Below, piece after piece: positions 51,681 to 61,475 of a stretch of 64,000 nucleotides of DNA (positions within the stretch are counted from its first letter, which is position 1; every line of letters begins with the position of its first letter). A program made the position numbers and the translations under genes. This DNA comes from Robertkochia aurantiaca. Its GTDB lineage: Bacteria > Bacteroidota > Bacteroidia > Flavobacteriales > Flavobacteriaceae. The DNA is taken from the NCBI RefSeq assembly GCF_020166495.1, contig NZ_JAINZS010000006.1, forward strand, positions 492,782 through 556,781, read 5' to 3'. The notes beneath the pieces are model-generated. The model saw only the letters and a program-made list of their open reading frames with translations, had not been told where the DNA came from and did not search any database.

Positions 51681-53855
51681 ATGAAAAGGAATTTGGTATA
51701 CTTACTGTCAGCCCTGCTGATTTCTGCTGCTTCCTGTAGCTTTACAAATAACTTTGACAATCCTGATAAGGATAAATTGCTCATAGACCTGATCACTTAC
51801 GTGCTGGAAAAGGGGCATTTTAATCCGAAGGATATCAATGATGAATTTTCATCAAACGTCTACGACAGCTATATAGAATCACTTGATCCGCTGAAGAGAT
51901 ATTTTTTGAAAAGCGATATTGAGGAATTTGAAAAATACAGAACTGCGATTGATGATCAGATCAAGACTTCAGACGTTACTTTTTTCAACCTTACCTATGA
52001 CCGGTTGATGCAACGTATGGATGAGGCTTCAGTGCTTTACAATAAAGTGCTCGATGAGCCTTTTGATTATGATAAGGAAGAATATCTCGATACCGATTAT
52101 GAGAAAATGGATTATGCCGCTGATAAAGATGAGCTTTGGGAGCGTTGGAGAAAGCAGCTCAAGTTCAATACAATCGAGCGCTATATCCTTGCTAAGGAAG
52201 GAGATACTCCCGGAGATAATGAAGCCAGTGAAGATGTAGCAGAAGTGGTTGAAAAAAGCGATGATGCAGAGAACCTTTCTGCAGCAGAATTAGCCGCTAT
52301 CGAAGAGGAAACAAGAGAAGCTACCCGCACCACCCTGAACGACTACTTCAGTTTTATGGAAGACCTGGAGCGAAAAGATTGGTTCTCTATCTACCTGAAT
52401 TCCATAGTTGAAGAATTCGATCCGCATACGTTCTACTTTGCTCCGGAAGAAAAAGACCGTTTCGATATCAGTATGTCTGGTAAGTTCGAAGGGATCGGCG
52501 CAAGGCTTCAAAAAAGAAATGACAATATCAAGATAGTTGAGATCATTTCAGGAGGTCCGGCCTGGAGAGGTGAAGACCTCGAAGTGGGCGATGAGATCAT
52601 TAAAGTGGCTCAGGGAGATGAGGTTCCTGTGAGTGTGGTTGGAATGCGACTGGATGATGCCGTAAAGCTCATCAAAGGGCCCAAAGGGTCTGAGGTGAAG
52701 CTCACGGTCAGAAAGATCGACGGAACCATTGATGTGGTGACCATTACCCGTGATGTGGTTGAGCTGGAAGAGACCTATGCAAAAAGTGCTCTTGTAAAAG
52801 AAGGTGACCGCACTTTTGGGGTGATCAATCTGCCGAAATTTTACATAGACTTTGACGATTATAAAGAAAGGAATGCTGCAACCGATGTGGCCAAGGAGAT
52901 AGAAAGGCTAAAGGAAGCAGGTATGGAAGGTCTGGTTCTTGATCTTCGTGACAATGGAGGAGGATCACTGAAAACCGTGGTTGATATGGCCGGATTATTC
53001 ATCGAGGAAGGACCTATTGTGCAGGTAAAATCTACCGGTGAAGGAAAAGAAGTGCTGGCCGATACCGATAAGAGAGTGCAGTGGGATGGCCCTCTGGTGA
53101 TTTTGGTTAACGAGTTGTCTGCTTCTGCCTCTGAAATTCTGGCGGCAGCCATGCAGGATTATAAGAGAGCAATCGTACTCGGTAGTAAACAGACCTATGG
53201 TAAGGGTACCGTTCAGAATGTGATCGACCTCAATCAGTTCCTTCGCGGGAAGAATGAATTCGGCGATGTGGGAGCCCTTAAGATCACCACACAGAAGTTC
53301 TACCGTATCAACGGTGGTTCTACGCAGCTGGAAGGTGTAAAGAGCGATGTGGTGGTGCCGGATAAATACAGCTACCGCTATATAGGTGAAAAAGACCAGG
53401 AGAATCCGCTTCCATGGGATAAGATCGAAGCCCTGGACTACGAGGCCTGGGATGGTTATATCGATTATGAGTCTACCGTTCAGAAAAGTAAAGATCGTTT
53501 GGCCGGTAACGAGCAGATCGCTTTAATCGACGCAAACGCCCGCTGGGTGAAAGAACAGTCGGAGCAGAAAATGATACCGCTGAGCCTGGCCGATTACGAG
53601 GCAGAGATCGAAAAAGATGAAGAAGCTGCCAAGCGATTCAGAGAGCTGACCAAGTATCAGACAGATCTGAGCTACACCTCACTTCCATATGAACAGGAAT
53701 TGATGAGCCAGGATAGTGTGTTGATGCAAAAGCGTGAAAGATGGCATAAGGATCTTTCGAAGGACGTCTATATGGAAGAGGCCGTACATGTATTAAGCGA
53801 CCTTCAAAAAGGCAGTCTGAAGAACGGAAAACTGGCCGATACGAATAAGAATTGA
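51681..53855 (+). CDS. prc: Tail-specific (carboxy-terminal processing) protease
   Basis: A 724-residue S41 protease, probably a periplasmic lipoprotein (signal ending AASC, Cys19). An N-terminal helical region and a PDZ domain (about 270-360; GIGARLQKRNDNIKIVEI) precede the S41 core. The nucleophile Ser is in SASASEIL (about 478) and the lysine in KQTYGKGT (about 503). The C-terminal DUF3340-like helical region is complete. It degrades or trims envelope proteins at their C-termini. A strong terminator follows. Confidence 0.93.
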   Translation: MKRNLVYLLSALLISAASCSFTNNFDNPDKDKLLIDLITYVLEKGHFNPKDINDEFSSNVYDSYIESLDPLKRYFLKSDIEEFEKYRTAIDDQIKTSDVTFFNLTYDRLMQRMDEASVLYNKVLDEPFDYDKEEYLDTDYEKMDYAADKDELWERWRKQLKFNTIERYILAKEGDTPGDNEASEDVAEVVEKSDDAENLSAAELAAIEEETREATRTTLNDYFSFMEDLERKDWFSIYLNSIVEEFDPHTFYFAPEEKDRFDISMSGKFEGIGARLQKRNDNIKIVEIISGGPAWRGEDLEVGDEIIKVAQGDEVPVSVVGMRLDDAVKLIKGPKGSEVKLTVRKIDGTIDVVTITRDVVELEETYAKSALVKEGDRTFGVINLPKFYIDFDDYKERNAATDVAKEIERLKEAGMEGLVLDLRDNGGGSLKTVVDMAGLFIEEGPIVQVKSTGEGKEVLADTDKRVQWDGPLVILVNELSASASEILAAAMQDYKRAIVLGSKQTYGKGTVQNVIDLNQFLRGKNEFGDVGALKITTQKFYRINGGSTQLEGVKSDVVVPDKYSYRYIGEKDQENPLPWDKIEALDYEAWDGYIDYESTVQKSKDRLAGNEQIALIDANARWVKEQSEQKMIPLSLADYEAEIEKDEEAAKRFRELTKYQTDLSYTSLPYEQELMSQDSVLMQKRERWHKDLSKDVYMEEAVHVLSDLQKGSLKNGKLADTNKN

Positions 53856-53880
53856 TCATAACAGATTAGTGAAATAAGCA

Positions 53881-53912
53881 AAAGGGTGTGGTTTTATACC
53901 ACACCCTTTTTT
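53881..53912 (+). terminator. Terminator after the tail-specific protease
   Basis: Perfect 12-bp stem AAAGGGTGTGGT / ACCACACCCTTT with loop TTTAT, followed by a T run. It starts 26 nt after the stop codon. A classical factor-independent terminator. Confidence 0.9.
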
Positions 53913-54260
53913 ATGCTATAACCCCAGGTAAGGCTGCCTATGCTGATGCCGGTCAATAGTTCAAAATTCGATATATCGGCTTTTCTCTTTTACAGGTGGA
54001 TCTGCTTTTCGGCAGCTTATATCTGGATCACTTTTATACAGGGTGAGCTTATAGAGGGGCATCATAAAAAAAAGCGAAAGTTCTATCCCAGAGCAGACGG
54101 TTTGAATCTAGGTCTGGCAGTTTTCGTGTTTCAGGTAATCTTTCTGTATTTGTCAGGGCTATAGGTTCGAATACATTAGGATGTATTCTTCCAGTCTTCT
54201 TCAGGGACCCTTATACAATACGTTCGGTTAGGCATTCAGCAGTTTCCTTGGTAAAAGATC
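53913..54260. other. 348-nt gap before rodA, only a doubtful small frame
   Basis: Between the terminator and the convergent rodA stop codon lies an open frame at 53940-54164 (+) for 74 residues with hydrophobic ends and a basic middle (HHKKKRKFYPRADG). It has no recognised promoter, no family match that I know and no neighbours on its strand. I do not call it a gene. Nothing else is evident here. Confidence 0.45.
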
Positions 54261-55535
54261 TTACATCCACTCATTGATCCTGTTCCCGTCAAGCTTCAGG
54301 AAAATGAACAACAGAATGGTAAACCCTAGCAGGCCGGAGCCGCCGTAGCTGAAGAAGGGTAAGGGGATGCCTATGGTTGGTAGTAATCCGATAACCATAC
54401 CCACATTGATGGCAAAGTGAAAAAAGATGATAGCGGTTACTCCATAGCCATACATGCGGCTGAAGGCAGATTTCTGTCTTTCGGCCAGGTAGGTGAGTCT
54501 GAGAATAAGGAGGCAGAACAGTATAACCACCACGGTGCTGCCTACAAAACCCCACTCTTCTCCCACCGTGCTGAAGATGTAGTCGGTATGTTGTTCCGGC
54601 ACAAAATCCCCTTTCGTCCGGGTGCCTTCGAGAAACCCTTTCCCGGTAAGTCCGCCTGACCCGATAGCCGATTCTGACTGATAGGTGTTATAGCCAATGG
54701 TCTTTCTGATCTGCTCGAGTTTGGCCGGGTCATCTTCCAGGCGGAGCCAGAGACTGAATCGGTCACGGTGGCGTTGCTCAAAGATGTTTTCATAGATGAA
54801 GTTCACTGAATATGAAAAGGCAGTTGCCAGTAATAATACGCCTGCCAGGTTGATCAGACGCACTTGCTTTTTTTTCCTGTTGCCGAAATAATAGATCAGT
54901 GCAAGTAATATGGCTGTACCGATACAGACCCATAGAGGGCCGTATAGCAGGGTGGCTGCAAAGAGTAATACCGCCAGTAAACCAACGATGAGGTACATGA
55001 GTGAAAGCCCCTCTCGGTATAATACGAAAAAGAAGGAAGCGTAGACCAGGGCACTCCCCGGATCCGGCTGGGGTATGATCAGTAATGCAGGCAGGGCGAT
55101 AATCCCGAAAGCCTTCAAAAGATCTTTAAAGTCCTGCAGGTTTGTTTGAATATCACTCAGGTATTTGGCCAGGGCCAGGGCTGTTGCTGCTTTTGCAAAT
55201 TCAGATGGCTGTATGGTCATTCCGCCTATGGCATACCAGGAGGTAGCTCCGTTAACGTTCTTTCCGAAAATAAAGAGTCCCAGTAACGACAGGAGGGAGA
55301 TGAGGTAAATAACTCCTGAGAAGCGTTCGTAGAACTTCGCTTCGATACTGAGAATGATCACGATCATCACCAGGCTCACCAGTATAAAAAAGAACTGCTT
55401 GCCGTAAAGTTCGTTCAGGTCCAGTATATTTCCAAAGGTATCTCCGCTGAAAGTAGCCGAATATATATTGAGCCAGCCAATAGCGACCAGGATGAAATAG
55501 ATGATTATGGTAAGCCAATCCAGTTTTTTATTCAT
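54261..55535 (-). CDS. rodA: Rod-shape SEDS glycosyltransferase RodA
   Basis: Polymerises lipid II glycan strands for cell elongation, together with PBP2. The 424-residue membrane protein has about ten helices and the SEDS motifs GGMTIQPSEFAK, PDPGSALVY and GGSGLLGF near the C-terminus. The start overlaps the mrdA stop by 4 nt. It closes the mreB-mreC-mreD-mrdA-rodA minus-strand operon. This is the usual Bacteroidota arrangement. Confidence 0.95.
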   Translation of the reverse strand: MNKKLDWLTIIIYFILVAIGWLNIYSATFSGDTFGNILDLNELYGKQFFFILVSLVMIVIILSIEAKFYERFSGVIYLISLLSLLGLFIFGKNVNGATSWYAIGGMTIQPSEFAKAATALALAKYLSDIQTNLQDFKDLLKAFGIIALPALLIIPQPDPGSALVYASFFFVLYREGLSLMYLIVGLLAVLLFAATLLYGPLWVCIGTAILLALIYYFGNRKKKQVRLINLAGVLLLATAFSYSVNFIYENIFEQRHRDRFSLWLRLEDDPAKLEQIRKTIGYNTYQSESAIGSGGLTGKGFLEGTRTKGDFVPEQHTDYIFSTVGEEWGFVGSTVVVILFCLLILRLTYLAERQKSAFSRMYGYGVTAIIFFHFAINVGMVIGLLPTIGIPLPFFSYGGSGLLGFTILLFIFLKLDGNRINEWM

Positions 55536-57460
55536 TGACCAGAATTCGATTTGGGTTTGTAGGGTCCGTATCCGGGCGGATACATCTGTTTACTGCCGTC
55601 GTTGATTTTAAAAGGCTTGCCGCTTAGCGGCTTATCATATTCTTCCTGCAGGCTGCCTTCAAGTACGAACTTTTCCATGTCTGTTCGCGTGATCTCACCC
55701 TTCAGGTATTTTTCGATCAACAGACCGGCGATCTTACCTGCCCACCTGCTACCCCAGTAACCGTTTTCAACAAAAACGGCCAGGGCGATTTTCGGATCAT
55801 CAACCGGGGCAAAGGCAACAAAGATGGAGTGGTCGGTCAATTGAACGCGAACGCTGTCGATTTTGGTGAAATTCTCTGCGGTACCTGTTTTACCGGCGAT
55901 CTCTATATCGGGAACCTGAACCCAACGGGCCGTTCCTTTCTTATATACTTCATGCATTCCGTCGATCACTGGTTCGAAATGTTCCGGAGCTACGGTGGTC
56001 TGATGTTTGGTTTTATATTTCGCCCTGTCGATGGTATCGTTCTCTATATCCTTGATCACATGAGGTGTGTAATAATACCCGCGGTTGGCAATGATAGCTG
56101 TTAGATTGGCAAGCTGTATGGGGGTCGTTAAAACTTCTCCCTGTCCAATTGCGTTAGACAGCGTATTGGTGGCGAACCATCGATTTTCTCCATAATAACT
56201 GTTATAGAGCTCGGTATCAGGTACTTTTCCGGACTTACCTATCGGAAGGTCATACCCCAGATAGTCGCCAAGTCCGAAGCTCTTCACATGATTTTCCCAT
56301 GCATCGATTCCCTGTTGGGCATTGGGATAACTTTCAATGATGCGTCGGTAGGTATTGGCGAAATACGCATTGCAGGATTCATAAATACCCCGGATAAGGT
56401 TGTTACGCTGACCCGATGGGCAGTGGCACCCCATAAAGGCGCCTCTACCGTAGCGGTAGCCGTGGTAGCAGGTGAATGTGGTTGATTCATCTATGACTCC
56501 TTCCTGAAGGCCGATAAGCGCATTCACGGTTTTAAACGGTGAGCCGGGAGGATACATGGCCAAAAGTCCCCTGTCGTAAAGAGGTTTGGCGATCGAATCA
56601 TAATAGAGTTCGGTGTAATTTTTAGAACGCTTTCTTCCTACCAGCAGATCTGGATCGTAGCTCGGAGCCGAAACCAATGCCAGGATCTCCCCGGTCTTGG
56701 GTTCGAGGGCTACGATACCCCCGCGTTTGTTCACCATCAGTCGTTCGCCGTACTCCTGAAGGTCGTTGTCGATAGTCAGGTAAATATCCTTACCCTGTAT
56801 GGGGAGGGTGTCATAGATCCCCTGTTTGTATGGGCCGATAACCCTGTTGAAACGATCTTTCTGAATAAATTTCACTCCTTTACGCCCCCGAAGTATCTCT
56901 TCATACTGCTTCTCGACTCCCTGTCTTCCGATCAGTTCACCTGACTGGTAATACGGATTGTTTTGCAGGTCTCTCTCGTTAACCTCACTGATATAGCCTA
57001 GTACGTTGGCACCCGCTTCGGTCATGTAATGCCTTAGCGAACGTTTCTGAATGTAGAAACCTTCGTATTTGCGCATTTTTTCCTGAAGAGAGGCGTATTC
57101 AGCCTTTGACATTTGAGGAACGAAAACAGAAGGCAAGCGGGGAGAATAGGAGTATGCTTTTTTAAACTTTCTGACAAAATCCTCTTTTGAAATATTCAAG
57201 AGTGCGCAAAATTCGGCCGTATCAAGTGGCTTGACATCCCGGGGAATCACCATGACATCATACGATGGCTGGTTGGCCACCAGTAACTTCCCGTTACGAT
57301 CGTAAATATGACCCCGTTCGGGGTAGTCATAAACCGCCTTAATGGCGGTATCGTTAAGGGGATTTTTATTGGTGTTATCTATAAGTTGGAGATAAGAAAG
57401 CCTGCCTATATACACTATAGCAATAATGATCATTATAGATGAAAGCAGAATTTTTCTCAT
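55532..57460 (-). CDS. mrdA: Penicillin-binding protein 2
   Basis: Elongation-specific transpeptidase of 642 residues. One N-terminal membrane helix and the PBP dimerisation region (about 40-230) precede the transpeptidase domain. Active-site motifs are SPFK with Ser near 307 (YPPGSPFK), SCN in YESCNAYF and KTG in AGKTGTAEN. It works with RodA encoded directly downstream (4-nt overlap). Its start overlaps the mreD stop by 4 nt. Length is normal for MrdA. Confidence 0.95.
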   Translation of the reverse strand: MRKILLSSIMIIIAIVYIGRLSYLQLIDNTNKNPLNDTAIKAVYDYPERGHIYDRNGKLLVANQPSYDVMVIPRDVKPLDTAEFCALLNISKEDFVRKFKKAYSYSPRLPSVFVPQMSKAEYASLQEKMRKYEGFYIQKRSLRHYMTEAGANVLGYISEVNERDLQNNPYYQSGELIGRQGVEKQYEEILRGRKGVKFIQKDRFNRVIGPYKQGIYDTLPIQGKDIYLTIDNDLQEYGERLMVNKRGGIVALEPKTGEILALVSAPSYDPDLLVGRKRSKNYTELYYDSIAKPLYDRGLLAMYPPGSPFKTVNALIGLQEGVIDESTTFTCYHGYRYGRGAFMGCHCPSGQRNNLIRGIYESCNAYFANTYRRIIESYPNAQQGIDAWENHVKSFGLGDYLGYDLPIGKSGKVPDTELYNSYYGENRWFATNTLSNAIGQGEVLTTPIQLANLTAIIANRGYYYTPHVIKDIENDTIDRAKYKTKHQTTVAPEHFEPVIDGMHEVYKKGTARWVQVPDIEIAGKTGTAENFTKIDSVRVQLTDHSIFVAFAPVDDPKIALAVFVENGYWGSRWAGKIAGLLIEKYLKGEITRTDMEKFVLEGSLQEEYDKPLSGKPFKINDGSKQMYPPGYGPYKPKSNSGQ

Positions 57461-57966
57461 GTTCTTTTCCGGCTAAAGAGAGCGATAAATATTAAACTTA
57501 AAACGAATGTGAATATTGCTGAAAATAAAGTTTTTTTCAGGATTGTCAAAAGTTGTACAAAACTAAATATCTCAAGGGTGAATAGGATAAAATGATGTGT
57601 TAAAATCATCAGAAGAAGAAAGTTAAATCGCTGACCGAAAGTGGCCTTGCCCAATTTGAAGGTGTTGTAGTCGATAGTGGCTCCAAAGGCCCAGCGCATA
57701 AAAAGGGGTCTGAGGTAGGCAACAGAGAGGCTGGCAGCAGCGTGAACCCCGCCGCTGTCGCTGAAAATATCGATACTGAGTCCCAGCAAAAAGGCCAGGA
57801 AAAGAAAGGCGATACGCAATTCCTTCTCAAAAGGGAAATAAAGCAGGAAAATGATATAAATATAGGGATTCAAATACCCTAAAAAATCGATGTGACTGAA
57901 AAGCGAGACCTGCAGCAAAACAAGAACGATCAGCAGCAGGATGTTTGAGATGATCTTATTGTTCAT
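57457..57966 (-). CDS. mreD: Rod-shape-determining protein MreD
   Basis: A 169-residue polytopic membrane protein with about five to six hydrophobic segments and little sequence conservation, recognised mainly by its place between mreC and mrdA. It overlaps mreC by 11 nt and mrdA by 4 nt. It links MreC to the membrane enzymes of the elongation complex. A short motif LSIDIFSDSGGVHAAAS matches the MreD family GLxxDxxxxxxxG pattern. Confidence 0.88.
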   Translation of the reverse strand: MNNKIISNILLLIVLVLLQVSLFSHIDFLGYLNPYIYIIFLLYFPFEKELRIAFLFLAFLLGLSIDIFSDSGGVHAAASLSVAYLRPLFMRWAFGATIDYNTFKLGKATFGQRFNFLLLMILTHHFILFTLEIFSFVQLLTILKKTLFSAIFTFVLSLIFIALFSRKRT

Positions 57967-58780
57967 TGGTAAGGGCTTCCAGGTTGCTGATTTCTTCTCT
58001 ATCGGTATTCTCTATGACATAAACTTTATCAAGGGTGGTCATATCGTTAAATAGTTCTACATCTATGATATAGTAGTTCTCTGAAACATCGGGTCTGAAG
58101 TCTTTGATCCTTCCGATCAGTATTCCTTTCGGGAAAATACTTGACATCCCTCCTGTAATAATAGTGTCACCGGGCTTAATGGGCGCTGAACTGAGAATAT
58201 CAACCAGTTGCACGACATTTGCTGATTTCCCGTCCCATTGCAGGGAGCCAAAATTGTTGGTGTTCTTTACCGAAGCATTGATCTCTGATATGGTATTCAG
58301 TACCGACTGTACGGTGGCGTAGCCGGCAGAGGTATTGTCGATGATTCCGACGAGCCCGTCAGAGCTGACCACTCCCATATCTTGCCTGATACTGTCATTG
58401 TGACCCTTATCGATGAGCAGGTAGTTTCGCTGTTTATCGTAACTGTTCTTGATGATGCTGGCGTTTCTGAAAATGAATTTTCCGGCAATACTGCTGTCGA
58501 TTTCCAGCGAATCAGAAGGGAATGTTTCACGGTTAAAGATCATATTGCGCAGCCTGCGGTTCTCTGAAGCCAGCTGCTCATTATATTCTCTCAGGTGAAA
58601 GTAATCGTTGATGTTGTTTACGGTACCATATACACCTCCTGACAGCCAATTCGCAGAATTGATAAACTTGCTGCGATGATAGGAGTGAGACTGAATCGTA
58701 AACGCCAGTGACAGGGCAAGCAGCATCAAAAAGATAATAAAGGTTTTATTCCTTATTAAAAAGTTGATGATCTGCTGCAT
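57956..58780 (-). CDS. mreC: Rod-shape-determining protein MreC
   Basis: Periplasmic scaffold of the elongation complex, 274 residues. One N-terminal membrane helix (about 12-30) and a coiled coil (EYNEQLASENRRLRNMI, about 64-80) are followed by the double beta-barrel domain with DMGVVSSDGLVGII. The length matches the family. It overlaps mreD and starts 8 nt after mreB. Confidence 0.94.
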   Translation of the reverse strand: MQQIINFLIRNKTFIIFLMLLALSLAFTIQSHSYHRSKFINSANWLSGGVYGTVNNINDYFHLREYNEQLASENRRLRNMIFNRETFPSDSLEIDSSIAGKFIFRNASIIKNSYDKQRNYLLIDKGHNDSIRQDMGVVSSDGLVGIIDNTSAGYATVQSVLNTISEINASVKNTNNFGSLQWDGKSANVVQLVDILSSAPIKPGDTIITGGMSSIFPKGILIGRIKDFRPDVSENYYIIDVELFNDMTTLDKVYVIENTDREEISNLEALTNEQ

Positions 58781-58788
58781 TAATCACG

Positions 58789-59817
58789 TTATTTTATAAG
58801 TATGGGTTTGTATTTTTCGATGTTCTTCAGAGCGATTCCTGTACCGCGTACTACGGCTCTCAGGGGATCTTCGGCTATATATACGGGCAGATCTGTTTTT
58901 TGGCTTATACGCTTGTCAAGTCCGCGAAGCATAGATCCTCCCCCGGCCAGGTAAATCCCTGTATTGTAGATATCTGCTGCAAGTTCGGGAGGTGTCTGTG
59001 AAAGAGTTTCCATGACCGCATCTTCTATACGTAAAATGGACTTATCAAGAGCCTTGGCGATCTCCCGGTAGGAGATTTGTACCTGTTTGGGTTTCCCGGT
59101 AAGCAGGTCACGTCCCTGAACGCTCATTTCTTCCGGTGGGACCTCCAGGTCTTCGGTAGCTGCACCGATGGCGATCTTGATGTTTTCTGCAGTGGTTTCT
59201 CCTACGTACAGGTTGTGCTGGGTGCGCATATAATAGATGATATCGTTGGTGAATACATCACCTGCGATCTTCACCGATTTGTCACAAACGATCCCTCCCA
59301 GGGCAATCACAGCGATCTCAGTGGTACCTCCTCCGATATCTACGATCATATTCCCCTTGGGTTGCATGATGTCAAGTCCGATACCGATAGCGGCTGCCAT
59401 AGGTTCATGGATCAGGTATACCTCTTTACCATTGACCCTTTCTGCTGATTCCTTTACCGCTCTCATCTCTACCTCTGTAATACCCGAAGGGATACAGATG
59501 ACCATTCTGAGGGTGGGCTGAAAGAATTTCTTTTTGAGGGCCGGAATACCTTTGATGAACATATTGATCATCTTTTCTGAGGCATCGAAATCGGCGATCA
59601 CTCCGTCTTTAAGAGGTCGAACGGTTTTGATGTTCTCATGGGTTTTTCCTTGCATCATGTTGGCTTCTTTACCAACAGCAATGATCTTCCCTGAGATACG
59701 GTCCCGTGCTACAATAGAGGGACTGTCTACGACAACTTTGTCATTATGTATGATGAGTGTATTTGCGGTGCCAAGATCAATCGCGATCTCTTCGGTCAGG
59801 AAGTCGAAAAAGCCCAT
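58789..59817 (-). CDS. mreB: Actin-like rod-shape protein MreB
   Basis: Cytoskeletal ATPase that guides cell-wall elongation. The 342-residue protein has the ASKHA phosphate loops IDLGTANTLI and VDIGGGTTEIAVI and the C-terminal GIYLAGGGSMLRGLD. The N-terminal membrane-binding region MGFFDFLTEE is typical. It heads the shape operon, with 53 nt to the purH stop upstream. Confidence 0.97.
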   Translation of the reverse strand: MGFFDFLTEEIAIDLGTANTLIIHNDKVVVDSPSIVARDRISGKIIAVGKEANMMQGKTHENIKTVRPLKDGVIADFDASEKMINMFIKGIPALKKKFFQPTLRMVICIPSGITEVEMRAVKESAERVNGKEVYLIHEPMAAAIGIGLDIMQPKGNMIVDIGGGTTEIAVIALGGIVCDKSVKIAGDVFTNDIIYYMRTQHNLYVGETTAENIKIAIGAATEDLEVPPEEMSVQGRDLLTGKPKQVQISYREIAKALDKSILRIEDAVMETLSQTPPELAADIYNTGIYLAGGGSMLRGLDKRISQKTDLPVYIAEDPLRAVVRGTGIALKNIEKYKPILIK

Positions 59818-59870
59818 ATGTTATTGTCAGGTATTAATTGAGGTGTTTGAAATCTTTCAAATGTAGTAAA

Positions 59871-61403
59871 TTAATGTTTAAAATGGCGGGTCCCGGTGAA
59901 AACCATAGACATGTCATTTTCGTTGCAATAATCGATGCTCAACTGGTCTTTTATCGAGCCTCCGGGCTGGATAACAGACGTTATTCCGGCCTTGTCTGCG
60001 ATCTCCACACAATCAGGGAAAGGGAAGAAGGCATCGCTGGCCATCACAGATCCATCCAGGTCGAATTCAAAAGAACGAGCCTTTTCTATCGCCTGTCTCA
60101 ACGCGTCTACCCGGCTGGTCTGTCCGGTACCACTGGCGCAAAGTTGTTGATTCTTTGCCAGGACAATAGTGTTCGATTTCGTATGCTTGCAGATCTTTGA
60201 CGCAAACAGCAGGTCTGCGGTTTCCTTATCTGCAGGTTTCTTTTCGGTCACATAAGACAGATCTTCCAACGAATCGGTCTTTCCGTCTTTCTCCTGCACC
60301 AGTACACCGTTCAGGCAGGTTCTCACACTGTTCTCTGCCAGGGGAGCCTCTTTCTGAACCATGATGATACGGTTCTTTTTGCTTTTCAGGATTTCCAGTG
60401 CCTTGCCGTCGTATGACGGAGCGATGACCACCTCACAGAACAGCTTGTTGATCTCTTCGGCTGTAGCCTCATCGATGGCGCTGTTGCTGATCAGAATTCC
60501 TCCGAAAGCTGATACAGGGTCACCTGCAAGAGCATCCAGATAAGCCTCTCTAATGGTAGGCCTGGTAGCGAGTCCACAGGCGTTGTTGTGTTTAAGTATC
60601 GCAAAGGTCGGGTCGTCATTCTTAAATTCACCCATCAGGTTAACGGCGGCATCAACATCAAGCAGGTTGTTATAAGAGAGCTCTTTTCCGTGCAATTTTT
60701 CAAAAAGCTCATCGAGTTGCCCGAAAAAGTATCCTTTTTGATGCGGGTTTTCACCATAACGAAGTGCTTGTCCTTTTTCTTCAGAAATCTTCAGTACGGT
60801 TTCTTGCTGATCCCGGTTGAAGTAATTAAAGATGGCTGTATCGTAATGAGAAGAAACATTAAATGCCTTTGTTGCAAAACGTTTGCGGTCGTCGATCGAA
60901 GTCTCTCCTTTTCCATTAGTCAGGGTTTCTAGGAAATCATCGTATTGTTCCATCGAAGAGACACACAGCACGTCTTTGAAGTTCTTGGCTGCAGCTCTGA
61001 TCAGTGAAATTCCACCGATATCTATTTTCTCGATGATGTCCTGTTCTCCGGCACCTTCGGCAACGGTTTTCTCAAACGGATACAGGTCTACGATAACAAT
61101 GTCGATCTGAGGGATCTCAAACTTTTCCATTTCTGCCACGTCACCTGCTTCGTCCTGTCTGTTCAGGATACCTCCGAAAACCTTGGGGTGAAGGGTTTTT
61201 ACCCGACCTCCCAGAATGGATGGATAGCTGGTTACGTCTTCAACGGCTACTACATCAATGCCGAGGTCTTTGATGAATCTCTCCGTGCCTCCGGTTGAAT
61301 AAATAGTGATACCCAACTCGTCTAGTTTCTTAACGATGGGTTCAAGACCGTCTTTGTGAAAAACCGAAATAAGTGCTGATTTTGCCCTTTTTAAATTGCT
61401 CAT
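59871..61403 (-). CDS. purH: Bifunctional AICAR formyltransferase/IMP cyclohydrolase
   Basis: Catalyses the last two steps of de novo purine synthesis. The 510-residue protein has the N-terminal MGS-like cyclohydrolase domain (STGGTERFIKDLG, about 34-46; GGRVKTLHPKVFGG) and the C-terminal transformylase domain with KHNNACGLA, SDAFFPFPD and QPGGSIKD. It is complete and of usual length. It stands 53 nt upstream of mreB on the same strand, a common neighbour in this class. Confidence 0.97.
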   Translation of the reverse strand: MSNLKRAKSALISVFHKDGLEPIVKKLDELGITIYSTGGTERFIKDLGIDVVAVEDVTSYPSILGGRVKTLHPKVFGGILNRQDEAGDVAEMEKFEIPQIDIVIVDLYPFEKTVAEGAGEQDIIEKIDIGGISLIRAAAKNFKDVLCVSSMEQYDDFLETLTNGKGETSIDDRKRFATKAFNVSSHYDTAIFNYFNRDQQETVLKISEEKGQALRYGENPHQKGYFFGQLDELFEKLHGKELSYNNLLDVDAAVNLMGEFKNDDPTFAILKHNNACGLATRPTIREAYLDALAGDPVSAFGGILISNSAIDEATAEEINKLFCEVVIAPSYDGKALEILKSKKNRIIMVQKEAPLAENSVRTCLNGVLVQEKDGKTDSLEDLSYVTEKKPADKETADLLFASKICKHTKSNTIVLAKNQQLCASGTGQTSRVDALRQAIEKARSFEFDLDGSVMASDAFFPFPDCVEIADKAGITSVIQPGGSIKDQLSIDYCNENDMSMVFTGTRHFKH

Positions 61404-61475
61404 TATTACCGTGTTGTTTAAAGCTGCAAAAGTAGTTTTTTTGAATTAAAATCTGATGGATGAAACCGATTAATC

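Noticed and set aside
53940..54164. Possible 74-residue membrane protein
   Set aside because: No promoter, no known family and an isolated position after a strong terminator; chance open frame is as likely.
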